64,000 nucleotides of DNA from Shewanella baltica (lineage in GTDB: Bacteria > Pseudomonadota > Gammaproteobacteria > Enterobacterales > Shewanellaceae), in NCBI RefSeq assembly GCF_900456975.1, contig NZ_UGYM01000002.1, forward strand, positions 1 to 64,000. Reading direction: 5' to 3'. Under the pieces are notes generated by a model. It saw nothing but the letters and a program-made list of their open reading frames with translations, had not been told where the DNA came from and did no database searches. Shown piece after piece: positions 1 through 12,800 of this stretch (the stretch's first letter is position 1; each line of letters begins with the position of its first letter). Position numbers and translations under genes: made by a program.

Positions 1-834
1 ACTAAGGTGTTGTCGTTGGTGATGAAGTCGCTGCCCGAGGCGCCGGTGTCATCGGTAATGCTGGTGATCGCCACGGTGTTGCCGTCGCCATCTTGGTCAA
101 TCTTGGTATCAATCACCACGTCCTGGGTGACGGTTTGCTGTTGCCCGCCAGGTCAGTGACCGTGGCGCTGACAGGGTAAGTGCCATCGGCCAAGTGGTGC
201 CGGTTAAGTCGATGCTCCAGTTACCGCTGGCATCAATCACCAAGCCGTTGGCAGTGGTGTAGACACGCCATTGATGGTGACGGCCAAGGTGCTGTTGTCA
301 CCAAATCGACGGTACCGTTGAAATCAGGGTGTTGTCGTTGGTGATGAAGTCGCTGCCGAGGCGCGGTGTCATCGGTAATGCTGGTGATCGCCACGGTGTT
401 GCCGTCGCCATCTTGGTCAATCTTGGTATCAATCACCACGTCTTGGGTGACGGTTTTGCTGTTGCCGCCAGGTCAGTGACCGTGGCGCTGACAGGGTAAG
501 TGCCATCGGCCAAGGTGGTGCCGGTTAAGTCGATGCTCCAGTTACCGCTGGCATCAATCACCAAGCCGTTGGCAGTGGTGTAGACCACGCCATTGATGGT
601 GACGGCCAAGGTGCTGTTGTCACCCAAATCGACCGTGCCGTTGAACACTAAGGTGTTGTCGTTGGTGATGAAGTCGCTGCCCGAGGCGCCGGTGTCATCG
701 GTAATGCTGGTGATCGCCACGGTGTTGCCGTCGCCATCTTGGTCAATCTTGGTATCAATCACCACGTCCTGGGTGACGGTTTTGCTGTTGCCCCGCCAGG
801 TCAGTGACCGTGGCGCTGACAGGGTAAGTGCCAT
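1..834 (-). pseudogene. Frame-broken distal repeats of the adhesin, cut by the window edge
   Basis: Two and a half further 327-bp repeats of the adhesin, still recognisable base for base, but carrying eight single-base deletions between about 130 and 470 and one single-base insertion near 794. Every one sits in a run of identical bases or at a doubled base (for example TTTT to TTT near 133, CCC to CC near 352 and 467, CCC to CCCC near 794). As written no frame crosses this stretch. Real decay is possible, but homopolymer-only errors in a repeat too long to polish look more like unpolished sequence. Confidence 0.55.
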
Positions 835-3800
835 CGGCCAAGGTGGTGCCGGTTAAGTCGATGCTCCAGTTACCGCTGGCATCAATCACCAAGCCGTTGG
901 CGGTGGTGTAGACCACGCCATTGATGGTGACGGCCAAGGTGCTGTTGTCACCTAAATCGACGGTACCGTTGAAGACTAAGGTGTTGTCATTGGTGATGAA
1001 GTCGCTGCCCGAGGCGCCGGTGTCATCGGTAATGCTGGTGATCGCCACGGTGTTGCCGTCGCCATCTTGGTCAATCTTGGTATCAATCACCACGTCCTGG
1101 GTAACGGTTTTGCTGTTGCCGGCCAGGTCAGTGACCGTGGCGCTGACAGGGTAAGTGCCATCGGCCAAGGTGGTGCCGGTTAAGTCGATGCTCCAGTTAC
1201 CGCTGGCATCAATCACCAAGCCGTTGGCAGTGGTGTAGACCACGCCATTGATGGTGACGGCCAAGGTGCTGTTGTCACCTAAATCGACGGTACCGTTGAA
1301 AATCAGGGTGTTGTCATTGGTGATGAAGTCGCTGCCCGAGGCGCCGGTGTCATCGGTAATGCTGGTGATCGCCACGGTGTTGCCGTCGCCATCTTGGTCA
1401 ATCTTGGTATCAATCACCACGTCTTGGGTGACGGTTTTGCTGTTGCCCGCCAGGTCAGTGACCGTGGCGCTGACAGGGTAAGTGCCATCGGCCAAGGTGG
1501 TGCCGGTTAAGTCGATGCTCCAGTTACCGCTGGCATCAATCACCAAGCCGTTGGCAGTGGTGTAGACCACGCCATTGATGGTGACGGCCAAGGTGCTGTT
1601 GTCACCCAAATCGACCGTGCCGTTGAACACTAAGGTGTTGTCGTTGGTGATGAAGTCGCTGCCGGAGGCACCGGTGTCATCGGTAATGCTGGTGATCGCC
1701 ACGGTGTTGCCGTCGCCATCTTGGTCAATCTTGGTATCAATCACCACGTCCTGGGTGACGGTTTTGCTGTTGCCCGCCAAGTCAGTGACGGTGGCGCTGA
1801 CAGGGTAAGTGCCATCGGCCAAGGTGGTGCCGGTTAAGTCGATGCTCCAGTTACCGCTGGCATCAATCACCAAGCCGTTGGCAGTGGTGTAGACCACGCC
1901 ATTGATGGTGACGGCCAAGGTGCTGTTGTCACCTAAATCGACGGTACCGTTGAAAATCAGGGTGTTGTCGTTGGTGATGAAGTCGCTGCCCGAGGCGCCG
2001 GTGTCATCGGTAATGCTGGTGATCGCCACGGTGTTGCCGTCGCCATCTTGGTCAATCTTGGTATCAATCACCACGTCCTGGGTGACGGTTTTGCTGTTGC
2101 CGGCTAGGTCGGTGACCGTGGCGCTGACAGGGTAAGTGCCATCGGCCAAGGTGGTGCCGGTTAAGTCGATGCTCCAGTTACCGCTGGCATCAATCACCAA
2201 GCCGTTGGCGGTGGTGTAGACCACGCCATTGATGGTGACGGCCAAGGTGCTGTTGTCACCTAAATCGACGGTACCGTTGAAGACTAAGGTGTTGTCATTG
2301 GTGATGAAGTCGCTGCCCGAGGCGCCGGTGTCATCGGTAATGCTGGTGATCGCCACGGTGTTGCCGTCGCCATCTTGGTCAATCTTGGTATCAATCACCA
2401 CGTCCTGGGTGACGGTTTTGCTGTTGCCCGCCAGGTCAGTGACCGTGGCGCTGACAGGGTAAGTGCCATCGGCCAAGGTGGTGCCGGTTAAGTCGATGCT
2501 CCAGTTACCGCTGGCATCAATCACCAAGCCGTTGGCAGTGGTGTAGACCACGCCATTGATGGTGACGGCCAAGGTGCTGTTGTCACCTAAATCGACGGTA
2601 CCGTTGAAAATCAGGGTGTTGTCGTTGGTGATGAAGTCGCTGCCCGAGGCGCCGGTGTCATCGGTAATGCTGGTGATCGCCACGGTGTTGCCGTCGCCAT
2701 CTTGGTCAATCTTGGTATCAATCACCACGTCCTGGGTGACGGTTTTGCTGTTGCCGGCTAGGTCGGTGACCGTGGCGCTGACAGGGTAAGTGCCATCGGC
2801 CAAGGTGGTGCCGGTTAAGTCGATGCTCCAGTTACCGCTGGCATCAATCACCAAGCCGTTGGCGGTGGTGTAGACCACGCCATTGATGGTGACGGCCAAG
2901 GTGCTGTTGTCACCTAAATCGACGGTACCGTTGAAGACTAAGGTGTTGTCATTGGTGATGAAGTCGCTGCCCGAGGCGCCGGTGTCATCGGTAATGCTGG
3001 TGATCGCCACGGTGTTGCCGTCGCCATCTTGGTCAATCTTGGTATCAATCACCACGTCCTGGGTGACGGTCTTGCTGTTGCCCGCCAGGTCAGTGACGGT
3101 GGCGCTGACAGGGTAAGTGCCATCGGCCAAGGTGGTGCCGGTTAAGTCGATGCTCCAGTTACCGCTGGCATCAATCACCAAGCCGTTGGCAGTGGTGTAG
3201 ATCACGCCATTGATGGTGACGGCCAAGGTGCTGTTGTCACCCAAATCGACGGTACCGTTGAAAATCAGGGTGTTGTCGTTGGTGATGAAGTCGCTGCCCG
3301 AGGCGCCGGTGTCATCGGTAATGCTGGTGATCGCCACGGTGTTGCCGTCGCCATCTTGGTCAATCTTGGTATCAATCACCACGTCTTGGGTGACGGTTTT
3401 GCTGTTGCCCGCCAGGTCAGTGACCGTGGCGCTGACAGGGTAAGTGCCATCGGCCAAGGTGGTGCCGGTTAAGTCGATGCTCCAGTTACCGCTGGCATCA
3501 ATCACCAAGCCGTTGGCAGTGGTGTAGACCACGCCATTGATGGTGACGGCCAAGGTGCTGTTGTCACCCAAATCGACGGTACCGTTGAACACTAAGGTGT
3601 TGTCATTGGTGATGAAGTCGCTGCCCGAGGCGCCGGTGTCATCGGTAATGCTGGTGATCGCCACGGTGTTGCCGTCGCCATCTTGGTCAATCTTGGTATC
3701 AATCACCACGTCTTGGGTGACGGTTTTGCTGTTGCCGGCCAGGTCAGTGACGGTGGCGCTGACAGGGTAAGTGCCATCGGCCAAGGTGGTGCCGGTTAAG

Positions 3801-6800
3801 TCGATGCTCCAGTTACCGCTGGCATCAATCACCAAGCCGTTGGCAGTGGTGTAGACCACGCCATTGATGGTGACGGCCAAGGTGCTGTTGTCACCTAAAT
3901 CGACGGTACCGTTGAAAATCAGGGTGTTGTCGTTGGTGATGAAGTCGCTGCCCGAGGCGCCGGTGTCATCGGTAATGCTGGTGATCGCCACGGTGTTGCC
4001 GTCGCCATCTTGGTCAATCTTGGTATCAATCACCACGTCCTGGGTGACGGTTTTGCTGTTGCCCGCCAGGTCAGTGACCGTGGCGCTGACAGGGTAAGTG
4101 CCATCGGCCAAGGTGGTGCCGGTTAAGTCGATGCTCCAGTTACCGCTGGCATCAATCACCAAGCCGTTGGCAGTGGTGTAGACCACGCCATTGATGGTGA
4201 CGGCCAAGGTGCTGTTGTCACCCAAATCGACCGTGCCGTTGAACACTAAGGTGTTGTCATTGGTGATGAAGTCGCTGCCCGAGGCGCCGGTGTCATCGGT
4301 AATGCTGGTGATCGCCACGGTGTTGCCGTCGCCATCTTGGTCAATCTTGGTATCAATCACCACGTCCTGGGTGACGGTTTTGCTGTTGCCGGCTAGGTCG
4401 GTGACCGTGGCGCTGACAGGGTAAGTGCCATCGGCCAAGGTGGTGCCGGTTAAGTCGATGCTCCAGTTACCGCTGGCATCAATCACCAAGCCGTTGGCAG
4501 TGGTGTAGACCACGCCATTGATGGTGACGGCCAAGGTGCTGTTGTCACCTAAATCGACGGTACCGTTGAAGACTAAGGTGTTGTCATTGGTGATGAAGTC
4601 GCTGCCCGAGGCGCCGGTGTCATCGGTAATGCTGGTGATCGCCACGGTGTTGCCGTCGCCATCTTGGTCAATCTTGGTATCAATCACCACGTCTTGGGTG
4701 ACGGTTTTGCTGTTGCCCGCCAGGTCAGTGACCGTGGCGCTGACAGGGTAAGTGCCATCGGCCAAGGTGGTGCCGGTTAAGTCGATGCTCCAGTTACCGC
4801 TGGCATCAATCACCAAGCCGTTGGCAGTGGTGTAGACCACGCCATTGATGGTGACGGCCAAGGTGCTGTTGTCACCCAAATCGACGGTACCGTTGAAGAC
4901 TAAGGTGTTGTCATTGGTGATGAAGTCGCTGCCCGAGGCGCCGGTGTCATCGGTAATGCTGGTGATCGCCACGGTGTTGCCGTCGCCATCTTGGTCAATC
5001 TTGGTATCAATCACCACGTCTTGGGTGACGGTTTTGCTGTTGCCGGCCAGGTCAGTGACGGTGGCGCTGACAGGGTAAGTGCCATCGGCCAAGGTGGTGC
5101 CGGTTAAGTCGATGCTCCAGTTACCGCTGGCATCAATCACCAAGCCGTTGGCAGTGGTGTAGACCACGCCATTGATGGTGACGGCCAAGGTGCTGTTGTC
5201 ACCTAAATCGACGGTACCGTTGAAAATCAGGGTGTTGTCGTTGGTGATGAAGTCGCTGCCCGAGGCGCCGGTGTCATCGGTAATGCTGGTGATCGCCACG
5301 GTGTTGCCGTCGCCATCTTGGTCAATCTTGGTATCAATCACCACGTCCTGGGTGACGGTTTTGCTGTTGCCCGCCAGGTCAGTGACCGTGGCGCTGACAG
5401 GGTAAGTGCCATCGGCCAAGGTGGTGCCGGTTAAGTCGATGCTCCAGTTACCGCTGGCATCAATCACCAAGCCGTTGGCAGTGGTGTAGACCACGCCATT
5501 GATGGTGACGGCCAAGGTGCTGTTGTCACCTAAATCGACGGTACCGTTGAACACTAAGGTGTTGTCATTGGTGATGAAGTCGCTGCCCGAGGCGCCGGTG
5601 TCATCGGTAATGCTGGTGATCGCCACGGTGTTGCCGTCGCCATCTTGGTCAATCTTGGTATCAATCACCACGTCCTGGGTGACGGTCTTGCTGTTGCCCG
5701 CCAGGTCAGTGACGGTGGCGCTGACAGGGTAAGTGCCATCGGCCAAGGTGGTGCCGGTTAAGTCGATGCTCCAGTTACCGCTGGCATCAATCACCAAGCC
5801 GTTGGCAGTGGTGTAGATCACGCCATTGATGGTGACGGCCAAGGTGCTGTTGTCACCCAAATCGACGGTACCGTTGAAAATCAGGGTGTTGTCGTTGGTG
5901 ATGAAGTCGCTGCCCGAGGCGCCGGTGTCATCGGTAATGCTGGTGATCGCCACGGTGTTGCCGTCGCCATCTTGGTCAATCTTGGTATCAATCACCACGT
6001 CTTGGGTGACGGTTTTGCTGTTGCCCGCCAGGTCAGTGACCGTGGCGCTGACAGGGTAAGTGCCATCGGCCAAGGTGGTGCCGGTTAAGTCGATGCTCCA
6101 GTTACCGCTGGCATCAATCACCAAGCCGTTGGCAGTGGTGTAGACCACGCCATTGATGGTGACGGCCAAGGTGCTGTTGTCACCCAAATCGACCGTGCCG
6201 TTGAACACTAAGGTGTTGTCGTTGGTGATGAAGTCGCTGCCCGAGGCGCCGGTGTCATCGGTAATGCTGGTGATCGCCACGGTGTTGCCGTCGCCATCTT
6301 GGTCAATCTTGGTATCAATCACCACGTCCTGGGTGACGGTTTTGCTGTTGCCGGCTAGGTCGGTGACCGTGGCGCTGACAGGGTAAGTGCCATCGGCCAA
6401 GGTGGTGCCGGTTAAGTCGATGCTCCAGTTACCGCTGGCATCAATCACCAAGCCGTTGGCGGTGGTGTAGACCACGCCATTGATGGTGACGGCCAAGGTG
6501 CTGTTGTCACCTAAATCGACGGTACCGTTGAAGACTAAGGTGTTGTCATTGGTGATGAAGTCGCTGCCCGAGGCGCCGGTGTCATCGGTAATGCTGGTGA
6601 TCGCCACGGTGTTGCCGTCGCCATCTTGGTCAATCTTGGTATCAATCACCACGTCCTGGGTGACGGTCTTGCTGTTGCCCGCCAGGTCAGTGACGGTGGC
6701 GCTGACAGGGTAAGTGCCATCGGCCAAGGTGGTGCCGGTTAAGTCGATGCTCCAGTTACCGCTGGCATCAATCACCAAGCCATTGGCAGTGGTGTAGATC

Positions 6801-9800
6801 ACGCCATTGATGGTGACGGCCAAGGTGCTGTTGTCACCCAAATCGACGGTACCGTTGAAAATCAGGGTGTTGTCGTTGGTGATGAAGTCGCTGCCCGAGG
6901 CGCCGGTGTCATCGGTAATGCTGGTGATCGCCACGGTGTTGCCGTCGCCATCTTGGTCAATCTTGGTATCAATCACCACGTCTTGGGTGACGGTTTTGCT
7001 GTTGCCCGCCAGGTCAGTGACCGTGGCGCTGACAGGGTAAGTGCCATCGGCCAAGGTGGTGCCGGTTAAGTCGATGCTCCAGTTACCGCTGGCATCAATC
7101 ACCAAGCCGTTGGCAGTGGTGTAGACCACGCCATTGATGGTGACGGCCAAGGTGCTGTTGTCACCCAAATCGACCGTGCCGTTGAACACTAAGGTGTTGT
7201 CGTTGGTGATGAAGTCGCTGCCCGAGGCGCCGGTGTCATCGGTAATGCTGGTGATCGCCACGGTGTTGCCGTCGCCATCTTGGTCAATCTTGGTATCAAT
7301 CACCACGTCCTGGGTGACGGTTTTGCTGTTGCCCGCCAGGTCAGTGACGGTGGCGCTGACAGGGTAAGTGCCATCGGCCAAGGTGGTGCCGGTTAAGTCG
7401 ATGCTCCAGTTACCGCTGGCATCAATCACCAAGCCGTTGGCGGTGGTGTAGACCACGCCATTGATGGTGACGGCCAAGGTGCTGTTGTCACCTAAATCGA
7501 CGGTACCGTTGAAGACTAAGGTGTTGTCATTGGTGATGAAGTCGCTGCCGGAGGCACCGGTGTCATCGGTAATGCTGGTGATCGCCACGGTGTTGCCGTC
7601 GCCATCTTGGTCAATCTTGGTATCAATCACCACGTCTTGGGTGACGGTTTTGCTGTTGCCCGCCAGGTCAGTGACCGTGGCGCTGACAGGGTAAGTGCCA
7701 TCGGCCAAGGTGGTGCCGGTTAAGTCGATGCTCCAGTTACCGCTGGCATCAATCACCAAGCCGTTGGCAGTGGTGTAGACCACGCCATTGATGGTGACGG
7801 CCAAGGTGCTGTTGTCACCCAAATCGACGGTACCGTTGAAGACTAAGGTGTTGTCATTGGTGATGAAGTCGCTGCCCGAGGCGCCGGTGTCATCGGTAAT
7901 GCTGGTGATCGCCACGGTGTTGCCGTCGCCATCTTGGTCAATCTTGGTATCAATCACCACGTCTTGGGTGACGGTTTTGCTGTTGCCGGCCAGGTCAGTG
8001 ACGGTGGCGCTGACAGGGTAAGTGCCATCGGCCAAGGTGGTGCCGGTTAAGTCGATGCTCCAGTTACCGCTGGCATCAATCACCAAGCCGTTGGCAGTGG
8101 TGTAGATCACGCCATTGATGGTGACGGCCAAGGTGCTGTTGTCACCTAAATCGACGGTACCGTTGAAAATCAGGGTGTTGTCGTTGGTGATGAAGTCGCT
8201 GCCCGAGGCGCCGGTGTCATCGGTAATGCTGGTGATCGCCACGGTGTTGCCGTCGCCATCTTGGTCAATCTTGGTATCAATCACCACGTCCTGGGTGACG
8301 GTTTTGCTGTTGCCCGCCAGGTCAGTGACGGTGGCGCTGACAGGGTAAGTGCCATCGGCCAAGGTGGTGCCGGTTAAGTCGATGCTCCAGTTACCGCTGG
8401 CATCAATCACCAAGCCGTTGGCAGTGGTGTAGACCACGCCATTGATGGTGACGGCCAAGGTGCTGTTGTCACCTAAATCGACGGTACCGTTGAAAATCAG
8501 GGTGTTGTCGTTGGTGATGAAGTCGCTGCCCGAGGCGCCGGTGTCATCGGTAATGCTGGTGATCGCCACGGTGTTGCCGTCGCCATCTTGGTCAATCTTG
8601 GTATCAATCACCACGTCTTGGGTGACGGTTTTGCTGTTGCCCGCCAGGTCAGTGACCGTGGCGCTGACAGGGTAAGTGCCATCGGCCAAGGTGGTGCCGG
8701 TTAAGTCGATGCTCCAGTTACCGCTGGCATCAATCACCAAGCCGTTGGCAGTGGTGTAGATCACGCCATTGATGGTGACGGCCAAGGTGCTGTTGTCACC
8801 CAAATCGACCGTGCCGTTGAACACTAAGGTGTTGTCGTTGGTGATGAAGTCGCTGCCCGAGGCGCCGGTGTCATCGGTAATGCTGGTGATCGCCACGGTG
8901 TTGCCGTCGCCATCTTGGTCAATCTTGGTATCAATCACCACGTCTTGGGTGACGGTTTTGCTGTTGCCCGCCAGGTCAGTGACCGTGGCGCTGACAGGGT
9001 AAGTGCCATCGGCCAAGGTGGTGCCGGTTAAGTCGATGCTCCAGTTACCGCTGGCATCAATCACCAAGCCGTTGGCAGTGGTGTAGACCACGCCATTGAT
9101 GGTGACGGCCAAGGTGCTGTTGTCACCCAAATCGACGGTACCGTTGAAGACTAAGGTGTTGTCATTGGTGATGAAGTCGCTGCCCGAGGCGCCGGTGTCA
9201 TCGGTAATGCTGGTGATCGCCACGGTGTTGCCGTCGCCATCTTGGTCAATCTTGGTATCAATCACCACGTCTTGGGTGACGGTTTTGCTGTTGCCGGCCA
9301 GGTCAGTGACGGTGGCGCTGACAGGGTAAGTGCCATCGGCCAAGGTGGTGCCGGTTAAGTCGATGCTCCAGTTACCGCTGGCATCAATCACCAAGCCGTT
9401 GGCAGTGGTGTAGATCACGCCATTGATGGTGACGGCCAAGGTGCTGTTGTCACCTAAATCGACGGTACCGTTGAAAATCAGGGTGTTGTCGTTGGTGATG
9501 AAGTCGCTGCCCGAGGCGCCGGTGTCATCGGTAATGCTGGTGATCGCCACGGTGTTGCCGTCGCCATCTTGGTCAATCTTGGTATCAATCACCACGTCCT
9601 GGGTGACGGTTTTGCTGTTGCCCGCCAGGTCAGTGACCGTGGCGCTGACAGGGTAAGTGCCATCGGCCAAGGTGGTGCCGGTTAAGTCGATGCTCCAGTT
9701 ACCGCTGGCATCAATCACCAAGCCGTTGGCAGTGGTGTAGACCACGCCATTGATGGTGACGGCCAAGGTGCTGTTGTCACCTAAATCGACGGTACCGTTG

Positions 9801-9877
9801 AAAATCAGGGTGTTGTCGTTGGTGATGAAGTCGCTGCCCGAGGCGCCGGTGTCATCGGTAATGCTGGTGATCGCCAC
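755..9877 (-). pseudogene. bpfA: Continuation of the giant adhesin: 28 tandem Ig-like repeats, out of frame with the N-terminus
   Basis: A 9.1-kb open frame made only of the 109-aa repeat, each with the core DQDGDGNTVAITSITDDTG, followed by a beta-sandwich-like stretch ending VTDLAGNSKTVTQDVVIDTK. It is almost certainly the same gene as the upstream segment ending at 9805, separated by a 10-bp deletion; its apparent start is just an in-repeat methionine with no ribosome site of its own. Between copies the protein changes almost only at two places, NTLVF/NTLIF and GVVY/GVIY. The DQDGDGN stretch resembles the calcium-binding linkers between domains of RTX adhesin extenders (inference). Across these 9 kb not one frameshift is present, which argues that the coding sequence is under selection or very recently homogenised, and that the flanking breaks are recent or artefactual. 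Confidence 0.6.
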
Positions 9878-12800
9878 GGTGTTGCCGTCGCCATCTTGGT
9901 ATCAATCACCACGTCTTGGGTGACGGTTTTGCTGTTGCCCGCCAAGTCAGTGACGGTGGCGCTGACAGGGTAAGTGCCATCGGCCAAGGTGGTGCCGGTT
10001 AAGTCGATGCTCCAGTTACCGCTGGCATCAATCACCAAGCCGTTGGCAGTGGTGTAGACCACGCCATTGATGGTGACGGCCAAGGTGCTGTTGTCACCCA
10101 AATCGACCGTGCCGTTGAACACTAAGGTGTTGTCGTTGGTGATGAAGTCGCTGCCGGAGGCACCGGTGTCATCGGTAATGCTGGTGATCGCCACGGTGTT
10201 GCCGTCGCCATCTTGGTCAATCTTGGTATCAATCACCACGTCCTGGGTGACGGTTTTGCTGTTGCCCGCCAGGTCAGTGACCGTGGCGCTGACAGGGTAA
10301 GTGCCATCGGCCAAGGTGGTGCCGGTTAAGTCGATGCTCCAGTTACCGCTGGCATCAATCACCAAGCCGTTGGCAGTGGTGTAGACCACGCCATTGATGG
10401 TGACGGCCAAGGTGCTGTTGTCACCTAAATCGACGGTACCGTTGAAAATCAGGGTGTTGTCGTTGGTGATGAAGTCGCTGCCCGAGGCGCCGGTGTCATC
10501 GGTAATGCTGGTGATCGCCACGGTGTTGCCGTCGCCATCTTGGTCAATCTTGGTATCAATCACCACGTCTTGGGTGACGGTTTTGCTGTTGCCGGCTAGG
10601 TCGGTGACCGTGGCGCTGACAGGGTAAGTGCCATCGGCCAAGGTGGTGCCGGTTAAGTCGATGCTCCAGTTACCGCTGGCATCAATCACCAAGCCGTTGG
10701 CAGTGGTGTAGACCACGCCATTGATGGTGACGGCCAAGGTGCTGTTGTCACCCAAATCGACCGTGCCGTTGAACACTAAGGTGTTGTCGTTGGTGATGAA
10801 GTCGCTGCCCGAGGCGCCGGTGTCATCGGTAATGCTGGTGATCGCCACGGTGTTGCCGTCGCCATCTTGGTCAATCTTGGTATCAATCACCACGTCCTGG
10901 GTGACGGTTTTGCTGTTGCCGGCTAGGTCGGTGACCGTGGCGCTGACAGGGTAAGTGCCATCGGCCAAGGTGGTGCCGGTTAAGTCGATGCTCCAGTTAC
11001 CGCTGGCATCAATCACCAAGCCGTTGGCAGTGGTGTAGACCACGCCATTGATGGTGACGGCCAAGGTGCTGTTGTCACCTAAATCGACGGTACCGTTGAA
11101 AATCAGGGTGTTGTCGTTGGTGATGAAGTCGCTGCCCGAGGCGCCGGTGTCATCGGTAATGCTGGTGATCGCCACGGTGTTGCCGTCGCCATCTTGGTCA
11201 ATCTTGGTATCAATCACCACGTCTTGGGTGACGGTTTTGCTGTTGCCCGCCAGGTCAGTGACCGTGGCGCTGACAGGGTAAGTGCCATCGGCCAAGGTGG
11301 TGCCGGTTAAGTCGATGCTCCAGTTACCGCTGGCATCAATCACCAAGCCGTTGGCGGTGGTGTAGACCACGCCATTGATGGTGACGGCCAAGGTGCTGTT
11401 GTCACCTAAATCGACGGTACCGTTGAAGACTAAGGTGTTGTCATTGGTGATGAAGTCGCTGCCCGAGGCGCCGGTGTCATCGGTAATGCTGGTGATCGCC
11501 ACGGTGTTGCCGTCGCCATCTTGGTCAATCTTGGTATCAATCACCACGTCCTGGGTAACGGTTTTGCTGTTGCCGGCCAGGTCAGTGACCGTGGCGCTGA
11601 CAGGGTAAGTGCCATCGGCCAAGGTGGTGCCGGTTAAGTCGATGCTCCAGTTACCGCTGGCATCAATCACCAAGCCGTTGGCAGTGGTGTAGACCACGCC
11701 ATTGATGGTGACGGCCAAGGTGCTGTTGTCACCTAAATCGACGGTACCGTTGAAAATCAGGGTGTTGTCATTGGTGATGAAGTCGCTGCCCGAGGCGCCG
11801 GTGTCATCGGTAATGCTGGTGATCGCCACGGTGTTGCCGTCGCCATCTTGGTCAATCTTGGTATCAATCACCACGTCTTGGGTGACGGTTTTGCTGTTGC
11901 CCGCCAGGTCAGTGACCGTGGCGCTGACAGGGTAAGTGCCATCGGCCAAGGTGGTGCCGGTTAAGTCGATGCTCCAGTTACCGCTGGCATCAATCACCAA
12001 GCCGTTGGCAGTGGTGTAGACCACGCCATTGATGGTGACGGCCAAGGTGCTGTTGTCACCCAAATCGACCGTGCCGTTGAACACTAAGGTGTTGTCGTTG
12101 GTGATGAAGTCGCTGCCGGAGGCACCGGTGTCATCGGTAATGCTGGTGATCGCCACGGTGTTGCCGTCGCCATCTTGGTCAATCTTGGTATCAATCACCA
12201 CGTCCTGGGTGACGGTTTTGCTGTTGCCCGCCAGGTCAGTGACCGTGGCGCTGACAGGGTAAGTGCCATCGGCCAAGGTGGTGCCGGTTAAGTCGATGCT
12301 CCAGTTACCGCTGGCATCAATCACCAAGCCGTTGGCAGTGGTGTAGACCACGCCATTGATGGTGACGGCCAAGGTGCTGTTGTCACCTAAATCGACGGTA
12401 CCGTTGAAAATCAGGGTGTTGTCGTTGGTGATGAAGTCGCTGCCCGAGGCGCCGGTGTCATCGGTAATGCTGGTGATCGCCACGGTGTTGCCGTCGCCAT
12501 CTTGGTCAATCTTGGTATCAATCACCACGTCCTGGGTGACGGTTTTGCTGTTGCCGGCTAGGTCGGTGACCGTGGCGCTGACAGGGTAAGTGCCATCGGC
12601 CAAGGTGGTGCCGGTTAAGTCGATGCTCCAGTTACCGCTGGCATCAATCACCAAGCCGTTGGCGGTGGTGTAGACCACGCCATTGATGGTGACGGCCAAG
12701 GTGCTGTTGTCACCTAAATCGACGGTACCGTTGAAAATCAGGGTGTTGTCGTTGGTGATGAAGTCGCTGCCCGAGGCGCCGGTGTCATCGGTAATGCTGG

